Part shown: positions 9,212 to 17,099 of the stretch, piece after piece
Numbering within the stretch: position 1 is the stretch's first letter
How the letters are laid out: each line of letters starts with the position of its first letter
Assembly: GCA_964546145.1 (NCBI GenBank)
Contig: CAZJIU010000002.1
Location: 26,654-90,653 of the forward strand
Length of the DNA stretch: 64,000 nucleotides
Reading direction: 5' to 3'
Origin: CAZAKO01 sp964546145
Lineage (GTDB): Bacteria > Fidelibacterota > UBA2242
Made by a program: the position numbers and the translations under genes
Notes under the pieces: model-generated
Seen by the model: the letters and a program-made list of their open reading frames with translations, nothing else
The model's database searches: none
What the model was told of the DNA's origin: nothing

Positions 9212-10249
9212 ATGAAAAGCCACAAAATATATGAAGAAATGCTGCTGCTTTACTTTCACAATGAATTGAATTCCGGCGATCAGAAAATAATGCTACGTCA
9301 TCTTGAAACCTGTTCTGCCTGCCGCCAGCAACTGGAGTCTCTGGGGACATTAAAAAATTATTTGGCAATAACACCGCGCATTATACCAACCAAAATCCTG
9401 ATTGAACGAGTAAACCAGCAAGTCCTGACCAAACTCTTCCAAACCAAAAAAACTAAAATATTTGACCGGGCACTTGGCTGGCTTGAGAGTCTCCAGGATT
9501 CTGTCAGTGGCATAATCGCTCGTCCGCGCTATCTGCTGGTCACGATTGGTACAACCTTCATCATCGGCATATTCGTTGGAAAATTATGGTTGAGCAGCGG
9601 GCTGCAGCATGATCCTAACATGCTGGCAAATTTTGTCAATTATCAAGCCTCAATGACTAATGGAGAGAAAGAGATTCTGCAAAAAGCCCTGGCCAACTAT
9701 CTGATTCAATCCGGAGGGATTGAGGTGGCTGACCTCTTTCAGGGGGGTACAGATAAAGACGGAGACGGCGTCGTTGAAGTCAATCTAAAAATCGAAAGTG
9801 ATCTCGCCTTGAAGGGTGGCCTGGATGATCCTACCATTTTGAACATGTTGCGCTATTCGGCTCTGCACGATAACGATAAAGCCCGCCGGTTAAGAGCTCT
9901 TAAACTGCTGTCTCAAACTCCTCAAACTCGGGAAAACGAATCCACCATGATTGCCGTTCTCCTCAACAGCAGCGACCAGGAATTGCGGGTCAGAGCAATC
10001 GAATATCTAAACCACTATGAAATCAACAGCCAGATCATGGACACGTATAAAACGCTTGCATTACGAGACAGCAGTGATACTATCCGCAATATCGCTCTCG
10101 AACAATTGCACCAGAATGCGGACGAGTCGGTCATCCCGATACTGGCTTTGATCGCCTCAACTGATAAAAACGACAAAATCCGCAATAATGCCCAAAAGTA
10201 TCTGAACCAAATAACTCATAACTCAACAAAAACCAATTACTCGGAGTAA
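9212..10249 (+). CDS. Zinc-finger anti-sigma factor with HEAT-repeat domain
   Basis: Membrane-bound regulator predicted to bind the sigma factor encoded 13 nt upstream. At the N-terminus (residues about 28-38) is the zinc motif HLETCSACRQQ of the anti-sigma ZAS/zf-HC2 family. One membrane helix follows at about 108-127 (TIGTTFIIGIFVGKLW). The outer part (about 130-345) has a stretch rich in Asp and Gly (GGTDKDGDGVVEVNL), then four or so HEAT-like repeats (DNDKARRLRALKLL; SSDQELRVRAIEYL; DSSDTIRNIALEQL; DKNDKIRNNAQKYL). HEAT repeats are protein-binding scaffolds, so the periplasmic part may sense a partner. The next gene, encoding a secreted solenoid protein, starts 5 nt after the stop. Confidence 0.88.
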   Translation: MKSHKIYEEMLLLYFHNELNSGDQKIMLRHLETCSACRQQLESLGTLKNYLAITPRIIPTKILIERVNQQVLTKLFQTKKTKIFDRALGWLESLQDSVSGIIARPRYLLVTIGTTFIIGIFVGKLWLSSGLQHDPNMLANFVNYQASMTNGEKEILQKALANYLIQSGGIEVADLFQGGTDKDGDGVVEVNLKIESDLALKGGLDDPTILNMLRYSALHDNDKARRLRALKLLSQTPQTRENESTMIAVLLNSSDQELRVRAIEYLNHYEINSQIMDTYKTLALRDSSDTIRNIALEQLHQNADESVIPILALIASTDKNDKIRNNAQKYLNQITHNSTKTNYSE

Positions 10250-10254
10250 TCGCC

Positions 10255-11607
10255 ATGAAACTAAATAATTTACTGCTAATTTTCATCCTTATTGCCGCGG
10301 TTGATGCCACAGCCCAGCAACTCGATTACGACGGCAAGTATTATCGGGGAGAAATTAAGAAGGAATATGAGATTCCCGAAAACGGGTTGCTAAACATGAA
10401 AAATATCAATGGTGACGTTAAAATAGTCGGCGAGACCCGCAACAATATTTTGGTCACCGAGCGCTACCGGATTAGTGCTTACTCCGAAGCCAGCGCGCAA
10501 AACATATTCGACGACTCTCACACAAAGTACATTTTCAAAGGCAAAACCCTAATAATCGAAGGGTCCAGCAGATCCCGTCGCTATCAGAGCAATTTTCTGA
10601 TACAGATTCCGGCTAAATTCAACCTGGACGTTCAGGCCAGCGGGGGTGATCTCGTCACCGAAACCGTCAGCGGACAAATCGACTTAAGGACTTCCGGCGG
10701 CGATATTGATGTTGTAGACCTAAACGGAAAAATTGACCTGCATACTTCCGGCGGCGACTTGACTATCCGCCAGTGCCGCAAAGACCTCAATGCTACCACT
10801 TCCGGCGGCGATATCAGCATTAATAAGTTCAGCGGCCAACTCCAAGCTAAAACCTCCGGTGGCGACATCAACATAGAAAATCTGGACGGCAACGGGGAGA
10901 TCAAGACCTCCGGCGGCGATATTTACCTGACCAAGATCAAAGGCGACCGCTTTAACGCCACTACTTCAGGAGGAGATATCGGTGCAGACTATATTGATAC
11001 ACAGTTAGAATTAAGCACCTCAGGTGGCGACATTAATGTAGGCCAATCTCGTGCCAATGCTTGGCTCCATACCTCTGGTGGCGATATCCAGATTGATGAA
11101 GTTAGCGGAAATCTTGAGGCAAACACTTCTGGCGGCGATATTAGTGTGCAGTATGTAAAAGGCGCCGCGATACTCCATACTTCCGGGGGCGATATCGAAC
11201 TCGAAAGAGCTTTGGACAATGTCAAAGCAACCACTTCAGGTGGAGACATCATTTTATCCTATGTAACCGGATCGGTCTATGCGCGGACATCCGGGGGCGA
11301 TATCGAACTCGAGAAGCATCTGGAAAAAACAAACAAAGATAATTCCATTGATCTGGTCAGCTCGGGAGGCGATATCGCGATCGCTATCCCAGACAACATG
11401 CCAGCAGATATTTACGCCAAGATCACCATTTACAACAAGTGGGATAACAATCAGATTCGCTCAGATTTCCCGATCGCTGTTACCCGCGAGGTTAAGGATT
11501 CAAAAGTCGTCATCACCGGACAGGGAAGTATAAATGGCGGCGGTGACTCGATTAATTTGGAAACCAGTAGTGGTGACATCATTATTCACAAATTAATGCA
11601 ACAGTAA
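10255..11607 (+). CDS. Exported DUF4097-like beta-solenoid protein with TSGGD repeats
   Basis: Secreted protein of 450 residues with a signal peptide (about 1-20, ending ATAQQ). It belongs to the adhesin-like DUF4097/toastrack class: an N-terminal lead (MKNINGDVKIVGETRNN), then a long right-handed solenoid. Twelve units of 18 residues (one of 19) each begin TSGGD[I/L]. A related SGGDL unit precedes them, and SSGGDI and SSGDI units follow. Gly-Gly-Asp turns at a fixed spacing fit a beta helix with one turn per repeat. The C-terminus ends IIIHKLMQQ with no T9SS domain. Its function is unknown. Its place directly behind a sigma/anti-sigma pair suggests it is a target or a sensory partner. Confidence 0.85.
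   Translation: MKLNNLLLIFILIAAVDATAQQLDYDGKYYRGEIKKEYEIPENGLLNMKNINGDVKIVGETRNNILVTERYRISAYSEASAQNIFDDSHTKYIFKGKTLIIEGSSRSRRYQSNFLIQIPAKFNLDVQASGGDLVTETVSGQIDLRTSGGDIDVVDLNGKIDLHTSGGDLTIRQCRKDLNATTSGGDISINKFSGQLQAKTSGGDINIENLDGNGEIKTSGGDIYLTKIKGDRFNATTSGGDIGADYIDTQLELSTSGGDINVGQSRANAWLHTSGGDIQIDEVSGNLEANTSGGDISVQYVKGAAILHTSGGDIELERALDNVKATTSGGDIILSYVTGSVYARTSGGDIELEKHLEKTNKDNSIDLVSSGGDIAIAIPDNMPADIYAKITIYNKWDNNQIRSDFPIAVTREVKDSKVVITGQGSINGGGDSINLETSSGDIIIHKLMQQ
10690..11340 (+). repeat. Twelve tandem 54-bp coding repeats (TSGGD units)
   Basis: Units start at 10690, 10744, 10798, 10852, 10906, 10963, 11017, 11071, 11125, 11179, 11233 and 11287. All steps are 54 bp except one of 57. Each begins with a codon set for Thr-Ser-Gly-Gly-Asp, with third positions varied (tcc/tca/tct; ggc/ggt/gga/ggg). 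The DNA has therefore drifted while the protein motif was kept. The other 12-13 residues of each unit differ freely but keep alternating hydrophobic positions. Confidence 0.9.
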
Positions 11608-11648
11608 TGCGAGAACCGAAAATAAAAATAGAAGACGTGAGGTTTTAA

Positions 11649-12518
11649 ATGAAAGGACGTTTAATCATGGCTCTGGGATTGCTCCTGTCTGTCACTCAGG
11701 CCGAAGAGCTAATCACCGAAAGACATGATATTCCTTATCAGGGGGAAAAAGAGCTAGATGTCGGAATTGAGTTCGGTTTGGGGAAGCTGGAACTCAAGGG
11801 CAACGAGGGCGCAAATTACATCCTGTTATCTGAGGTTTCTTACTCTCGGGAATTGTACAAGCCCACGGTCGATTACAAAACGGTAGGAACAAGAGGTAAA
11901 CTGCGGATCGTCTCCAAAAAGTTCGATGAGGACAGTCACTTCTGGGGCGCTCATAAAAAAGATAACTCCGATATAAGAAACAATCATTGGCAATTGGCGT
12001 TTATCGAGACAATTCCAACCAGTTATAACATCAATTTGGGGCTAGGCAAAGGCCAACTCGATTTCAGCCACCTGCAAGTCAGTGATTTGAATTTGGAATG
12101 TGGGCTCAGTGATGTAGTCTTGGGATTCAATTCCAACAATAAAGAGAGTATCCGTAATATGGTAATTCAGACTGGTCTGGGCAATGTAGAGGCTTACGGA
12201 TTGTCATACGCTAATCTGGAGCGATTTAATATCGAGTGTGGTCTAGGATCCACAACACTGCGTTTTGACGGTGATCTCAATCAGGATATCAAGGGCCGCG
12301 TTACCGTTGGCTTAGGCTCTGTCAACATTAAAATTCCTGAGGAGTATGGCGTCCAAATCGAAGCCGAAAAGTCCTTTTTATCATCCCTAAATTTCAATGG
12401 TTTCAGAGAAATAGAAGAGAACGTATATCGCAGTAAAAATTGGAAAAACGCCAAGCGATACATCTACCTGATGATCGAGATCGGACTTGGCAGTGTGGAC
12501 ATTGATTGGATCGATTAG
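11649..12518 (+). CDS. Exported toastrack-like protein with GLG repeats
   Basis: Protein of 289 residues with a signal peptide (about 1-18, LLLSVTQAEE). It has seven spaced motifs of the form GLG-x-x-x-[L/I]: FGLGKLEL, LGLGKGQLDF, CGLSDVVLGF, TGLGNVEAYG, CGLGSTTLRF, VGLGSVNIKI and IGLGSVDIDW. These strand-turn-strand repeats resemble the toastrack/DUF2154-LiaF type of beta sandwich or solenoid. It lies 41 nt after the TSGGD protein and is probably cotranscribed. Paired toastrack-like proteins behind an ECF sigma factor suggest an envelope-sensing or surface role; no enzyme motif is seen. Confidence 0.75.
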   Translation: MKGRLIMALGLLLSVTQAEELITERHDIPYQGEKELDVGIEFGLGKLELKGNEGANYILLSEVSYSRELYKPTVDYKTVGTRGKLRIVSKKFDEDSHFWGAHKKDNSDIRNNHWQLAFIETIPTSYNINLGLGKGQLDFSHLQVSDLNLECGLSDVVLGFNSNNKESIRNMVIQTGLGNVEAYGLSYANLERFNIECGLGSTTLRFDGDLNQDIKGRVTVGLGSVNIKIPEEYGVQIEAEKSFLSSLNFNGFREIEENVYRSKNWKNAKRYIYLMIEIGLGSVDIDWID

Positions 12519-12568
12519 TTAAGGTGGAATACAGGTTTTATGGTAACCCTAAAATCATTGTATAAACG

Positions 12569-12937
12569 TCACTCTTCCAAATAATCTTCACGAATCAATA
12601 CTAAAATATAAGAATGCGGCACAATCAGATATCTCTTGCTCTCCAGTTCAATCTCAATCGCATATTTTCGCAGAAAAATAGCATAATCGCCTTCCACCGC
12701 CTGGAGTGGTAAGTACTGTGGTTCCTTATGCTCGGGAGCCCAGGGCTCATCGCCCACATCATCAGTAAAAGGTAGTGGAAAGCCCGGACCGACCTTGATG
12801 ACATAACCGCCCTGTACATTCTCCCTCTCCTTAACCCCAGGTGGCAGATATAGACCCGAGGGCGTTTTGGTCTGATCCGAATCAGGATCTATCAAAACCC
12901 GGTCGCCGACTAAAATGATCTCTTTATCGCCTTGCAT
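12569..12937 (-). CDS. GroES-family co-chaperonin-like protein (orphan, with insertion)
   Basis: A GroES-fold protein of 122 residues (typical GroES about 95). The first half shows VGDRVLIDPDSDQTKTPSG and a mobile-loop-like segment LYLPPGVKERENVQGG. The second half shows AVEGDYAIFLRKYAIEIELE and YLIVPHSYILVLIRED. An insertion of about 25 residues (rich in Pro, Glu and Trp: DDVGDEPWAPEHKEPQ) separates VGPG from the second half. No GroEL gene is adjacent. This looks like the longer GroES-like subfamily of FCB bacteria rather than the partner of GroEL. It is encoded alone, convergent with the operon before it. Confidence 0.85.
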   Translation of the reverse strand: MQGDKEIILVGDRVLIDPDSDQTKTPSGLYLPPGVKERENVQGGYVIKVGPGFPLPFTDDVGDEPWAPEHKEPQYLPLQAVEGDYAIFLRKYAIEIELESKRYLIVPHSYILVLIREDYLEE

Positions 12938-12984
12938 TGCCAGTTAATTTACCGATTTGCCAAAGAGGATAAAATAAAAAAGAA

Positions 12985-13020
12985 TTCCTAATAGGAACTT
13001 ATGCTCAAAAATATTATAAT
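12985..13020 (+). promoter_or_regulatory. Candidate promoter with operator-like palindrome at -35 (trxB)
   Basis: A consensus -10 TATAAT (13015-13020) lies upstream of thioredoxin reductase. In place of a normal -35 there is a perfect 13-bp palindrome TTCCTAATAGGAA (12985-12997), whose right arm stands exactly 17 nt before the -10. This arrangement is common where an activator replaces -35 contacts or a repressor blocks them. The regulator is unknown. Confidence 0.45.
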
Positions 13021-13112
13021 TACCTTAGGATGATAGATGCTAGTTTTTCCTCATGATTATTAATGCCCCAGAAGTACCCAATGATGCCAACCTAACAAAC
13101 AGGGGAGATCCG

Positions 13113-14039
13113 GTGAGTGATCAAATCTACGATGTAGTTATAATCGGCGGCGGACCGGCAGGCTTCACCGCTGGAATCTATACTGCCCGGGAAAAATTGG
13201 AAACGATCCTGCTGGAAAAGTCCATGACCGGCGGGATTCCGAATAACACCGACTTTATCGAAAACTATCCCGGCTTTCCGGAAGGAATCAGCGGTCCGGG
13301 ACTAATGTCGAAATTCCGCCAACAAGCCGAGCGATTTGGGATAGCCATCCGCGAATACGAGGAAACCCTCAAAATACAACCGACCGACAATTATCACATG
13401 GTGACAACTGAAAAAAACACCTATCGCACCAAAGCCGTGATTATTGCCACTGGTGGAATTCCCCGGACCCTTGATGTCCCTGGCGAAAAAGAATATACCG
13501 GGCGAGGAATTTCATATTGTGCGACCTGCGATGGACCTTTCTTTAAAGATGCCAATATATTGGTAATTGGGGGCGGCGACTCGGCCGTCCAAGAGGCTCT
13601 ATTTTTAACCAAATTCGCCAAAAAAGTAACCATCATCCACCGCCGTGACCAGTTGCGGGCGGCGCCCATTCTGCAACAGCGTGCCCAAACTAATCCCAAA
13701 ATCAATTTTAGCTGGGATTCTATCGTCACCCAAATTTTAGGTACTAATCTGGTTGAGGGGGTTGAAATCAAAAACGTAAAGACCGGGAAAATTAGTCAAC
13801 TCAAAGCGGACGGCGTATTTATCTTTATCGGTTGGATACCCAACAGCGAATTTGTAAAAGACCTGGTCAAACTCGATAATCAAGGCTACATAATTACCGA
13901 TACTTATATGAATACCTCGGTTAAAGGACTATTTGCCATTGGTGATATTCGCGCTAAAAAGTATCGCCAGATTGCCGAAGCCGTGGGCGATGCCACCATC
14001 GGTGCGCTGGCTGTTTCGGAGTATCTGAGTGAGATATAA
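13113..14039 (+). CDS. trxB: Thioredoxin reductase (NADPH)
   Basis: Cytoplasmic FAD flavoenzyme that passes electrons from NADPH to thioredoxin. It shows the FAD motif GGGPAGFTAGIYTAR at the N-terminus, the redox-active CATC (in SYCATCDGPFF), the NAD(P) motif GGGDSAVQEA, the NADPH-favouring HRRDQLRA and the closing FAD motif GLFAIGDIR. GTG at 13113 is preferred: GGGGAG stands 5-6 nt before it and it gives 308 residues, the family norm. ATG at 13053 would add 20 unrelated residues without a ribosome site. It probably supplies thiol electrons for proteins such as the TlpA-like protein near 25.3 kb. Confidence 0.95.
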   Translation: MSDQIYDVVIIGGGPAGFTAGIYTAREKLETILLEKSMTGGIPNNTDFIENYPGFPEGISGPGLMSKFRQQAERFGIAIREYEETLKIQPTDNYHMVTTEKNTYRTKAVIIATGGIPRTLDVPGEKEYTGRGISYCATCDGPFFKDANILVIGGGDSAVQEALFLTKFAKKVTIIHRRDQLRAAPILQQRAQTNPKINFSWDSIVTQILGTNLVEGVEIKNVKTGKISQLKADGVFIFIGWIPNSEFVKDLVKLDNQGYIITDTYMNTSVKGLFAIGDIRAKKYRQIAEAVGDATIGALAVSEYLSEI

Positions 14040-14105
14040 TTCTGGTCTTTTTAACAATAAAAAATAATCCCCCGGGGGAAATCCGTGGCTACCCGCCATT
14101 GAAGA

Positions 14106-17075
14106 TTAAATCCGGATATCCTGACGTAAAATCTGATATATATGCTTTACATTCTGCTGCATCGCATAGCGAATAGCAGATTGAAGATCCCGCCCGTTAT
14201 TTAAACTGGTTTGACGTGATATATTAAGCGGTTTGGCTATTTTAGGTAAATACTTACTCACAAGCACATCACTATCGGCAACAATCAGGCGATATAAATC
14301 CCGGACATGCTTCAGAAAATAGTAATTATCCTGTAACTCCTCCAGGATGGATGTCCGCCCGGTCAGATGATCAGCCAGCTGGGTGAACAACTTGGGTGAA
14401 ATTGGGATCTTGATAGTATAATAGCATTTCAGAATAAAGAGAAAATTTTCAATATCACGTAAACTACCGGGGCTCTCTTTGATATTGACTGTCCCTTTGT
14501 CAGCATGATAGTCATGGCGCGAGATAATCTCCTTTTTAAGGGCGGTTATAAAGGACCGTTTATTATTAAAGACAAAGGGATTGATAATTTCCTGATCAAA
14601 AACCTCTTGAAAATGGGCGCTGCCGACAATCATTCGCGCTCCAAGTAACTGGGAAATATCAATAAAGGCATATTCGTCAGGTTCATTAAAAAAACCTGTC
14701 AGATCGCTGAAAGTGGTTACGTAATTCTTAAAGCGGTCGGCAAAACGATAGTGGGTCATAATGGATCGCTTGATAATTCTCCTGTTCATTTTAATAATTA
14801 TCCGATTGGCAAATTTCAGAATAGCCTTATCGCTAGAATTCAGCAGGATAATCAGATCATAATCATCATCAAATGATTGACTGCGGGCGTGTCCCCCAGC
14901 CACGAAGATCGCCAGCAAGTCACGGGTCTCGGGAAAATGGAAATTCATTTCCTGGATGACCTCACTGCGGCAGAGCTCATATAGTATCCGGATATAATTA
15001 TCAGAAAAAATTGTGAATTGTTTACTGATATCCTCAAAATTCCCCCCATTAAGCAGCTGAATCCCAAGACGCAGGAATTCAAAATCATAATAGTCGCCTA
15101 ACTTATCAACTTTAAGTGAAGGAGTGTTGAAATTATCAAGATTGCGTAGTAATCCATCGGCGAGCTGGGCATATTTTACGGGATTGTTCAGCGAAAGTAC
15201 ATAAGGAGCATAAGAATCAAAGACCCTCTGGATAAAACGGCGGAAATAGTAACTGCTGTCTCGGTAGAGCTTGCACAAAATAACCAAATTCTGCTGGGCA
15301 TTTTGGATCTCCGGCTTCCAGATTTGTTGCTCCAAGATTTCAATCAGCCGGTCAAGATATTTATCATCCAGCAGTTCAAGAAAATCATTCATCGTCTGCG
15401 GCGCAAAATTCAACGCATAGCACAAACGACTTATCGTATCCTGAGTAGTATCCTGCTGTTGAATAAATCCCTTGAGAAACTCATTAATAAAATCCGTCCC
15501 GGCGAGATTAGGACAATGACGCGTAACGATTGTAATCAGCGATATCAGGGCAATAGGTGATAAGCTCCCCCAGCGGATATAAGTTTTGATCAAAGACTCC
15601 CGACGCCTGTCATCCAGGGTCATAAATCCATTGAGAAAACGATTCAATATTTCTTCATCATTATCCAGGATGTTAAGCAGGTCATCCCAGAAGCGCGTCC
15701 CTTGGAAAAATGCAGAAGCATGCATAAAGTCAACTGCAAGATTGGCATTTTCTCCCCGCTCTTCCCAACTTTTCCCCCAAATAACTGGCACAAAAATTGT
15801 CGTTTTGTTCAAATGCTGAGTCAGCTGGAAAAGTATATTTTTGGTACCCTGGCGGGCAATTTTCAGATAGTCCTGATAATGAACCAATAATTGGGTATAA
15901 GCCGGTGCGCAGGACTTATCTTCATAGCCCATAGCTTTTGCAACACTCTGAAGACTATGCGGGATAAAGTCTTCTTCCAGATAGATATCTTCGTCCTGAA
16001 CGACGAGTAATTGATATAGAAAGCGGAAGGTTTCGAAAAACGCGTGGGCTTGATGAATTTTCAGATAATCCTCGCGGTTAGCCCGGTCAGTCTTTATTAG
16101 TACATCCAAAACCTCTAAGGTGGTGTTACGGTGAATCCCGCGGTAAGTCTTCATCGCAAAGATCACCGCTTTCAACATCCGTAAGGCATCCCGCTTTGGA
16201 TTGAGGACATGATCCGGAATCTCCTTTAACGTCAAATCGCGGATTTCTCCTAAAAGCCCTCGCAGGCAACCCTCATGGTACTTATTATTTTGATGGCGGT
16301 GATAATAGTAACGATCCAGAATTTCCCGTTTAAATTCCCGAAAAAGCTGCAATCGCCCAAGGATCGGTACGGCATTCAACATCTCACTTAATATAACAAA
16401 ATCCTGGATCTCGGGATCGAGTAACTCATGATACTCCTGAATAGAAGCCGAGTAACCCTGCTTACCGACATGTTCCGACAGATGAAAATGGAGCGCACTG
16501 GCATTTTTCAACATTTCCCGATTTAAAGCATCAAACGCTTTGGTAATGATATAGCGCTGCTCCTCACCACGGTCAATTACTCCCAAATCAATATCATCCT
16601 GATCGACCCGTGTTCCCACACCACAAGCCACGAAATCCGGCCGATGTGCCTGGGGCAGAAAAATGTCCAGAAGAACCGACATATATGCTCCACTAAGCAG
16701 CCGAAAATCAAGTCCGGTCTGGAATAAAAATTTATGATAATTCCTGAAACGATCCGCAGACAGGGATAGATTTAGCTGCAGCACATCTAAAGCTTTTATA
16801 TTCATCAGGAGAATCTGAATCGCATAATAGCAACCCAGCATTTCCAGCAGGGTATCCCGATCTTCGATGAAGGCCGCAATGAGCTTCATCTCCCTGGCCG
16901 GCTGGGAAGAGAAGCGGAGTAATTGAAATTGATCAAAAAGATGCTGGGCGTCGATCAGAGAAACGAGCGCATCGAAGTTTTTTTCAATATTACTGACATA
17001 CTTGCGATAATGATTCCCGAATGCCGCAACTCGTCCAAAAAGATCAATAGTGGAAAAATCTATTGTGTGAATCAC
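14106..17075 (-). CDS. Large protein with two GlnE/GlnD-like nucleotidyltransferase modules
   Basis: A 989-residue protein with an internal duplication of the nucleotidyltransferase type seen in GlnE (adenylyltransferase) and GlnD/DUF294. Module 1 has a GxxxR...DxD core at about 152-168 (GVGTRVDQDDIDLGVID) and a later CLRGLLGEIRDL. Module 2 has the better core at about 727-746 (GGHARSQSFDDDYDLIILLN) and NIKESPGSLRDIENF at 864-876, matching the GlnE/GlnD motif with GPGxxRDIE. Between them lie about 500 helical residues. Both metal-binding Asp pairs are present, so both may be active. No ACT domain, HD domain or nearby glutamine synthetase or PII gene is seen, so the substrate is unknown. It could be a divergent GlnE or a new regulator. 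Confidence 0.8.
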   Translation of the reverse strand: MIHTIDFSTIDLFGRVAAFGNHYRKYVSNIEKNFDALVSLIDAQHLFDQFQLLRFSSQPAREMKLIAAFIEDRDTLLEMLGCYYAIQILLMNIKALDVLQLNLSLSADRFRNYHKFLFQTGLDFRLLSGAYMSVLLDIFLPQAHRPDFVACGVGTRVDQDDIDLGVIDRGEEQRYIITKAFDALNREMLKNASALHFHLSEHVGKQGYSASIQEYHELLDPEIQDFVILSEMLNAVPILGRLQLFREFKREILDRYYYHRHQNNKYHEGCLRGLLGEIRDLTLKEIPDHVLNPKRDALRMLKAVIFAMKTYRGIHRNTTLEVLDVLIKTDRANREDYLKIHQAHAFFETFRFLYQLLVVQDEDIYLEEDFIPHSLQSVAKAMGYEDKSCAPAYTQLLVHYQDYLKIARQGTKNILFQLTQHLNKTTIFVPVIWGKSWEERGENANLAVDFMHASAFFQGTRFWDDLLNILDNDEEILNRFLNGFMTLDDRRRESLIKTYIRWGSLSPIALISLITIVTRHCPNLAGTDFINEFLKGFIQQQDTTQDTISRLCYALNFAPQTMNDFLELLDDKYLDRLIEILEQQIWKPEIQNAQQNLVILCKLYRDSSYYFRRFIQRVFDSYAPYVLSLNNPVKYAQLADGLLRNLDNFNTPSLKVDKLGDYYDFEFLRLGIQLLNGGNFEDISKQFTIFSDNYIRILYELCRSEVIQEMNFHFPETRDLLAIFVAGGHARSQSFDDDYDLIILLNSSDKAILKFANRIIIKMNRRIIKRSIMTHYRFADRFKNYVTTFSDLTGFFNEPDEYAFIDISQLLGARMIVGSAHFQEVFDQEIINPFVFNNKRSFITALKKEIISRHDYHADKGTVNIKESPGSLRDIENFLFILKCYYTIKIPISPKLFTQLADHLTGRTSILEELQDNYYFLKHVRDLYRLIVADSDVLVSKYLPKIAKPLNISRQTSLNNGRDLQSAIRYAMQQNVKHIYQILRQDIRI

Positions 17076-17099
17076 TATTGTATCCCAGCCTGAAAGGTA

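Noticed and set aside
10632..11252. Long antisense frames across the TSGGD repeats, with repeated SPPEV units
   Set aside because: They are the mirror of a 54-bp repeat whose length is a multiple of three, which keeps all frames open; codon drift fits only the plus-strand protein.
13037..13063. Eight-codon leader peptide with AGGA ahead of trxB
   Set aside because: The predicted transcript starts only about 10 nt before it, the peptide has no control-codon run and there is no attenuator hairpin.
14069..14078. CCCCCGGGGG palindrome between trxB and the nucleotidyltransferase gene
   Set aside because: A 10-bp palindrome with no loop cannot form a useful hairpin, and no T tract follows; most likely chance.
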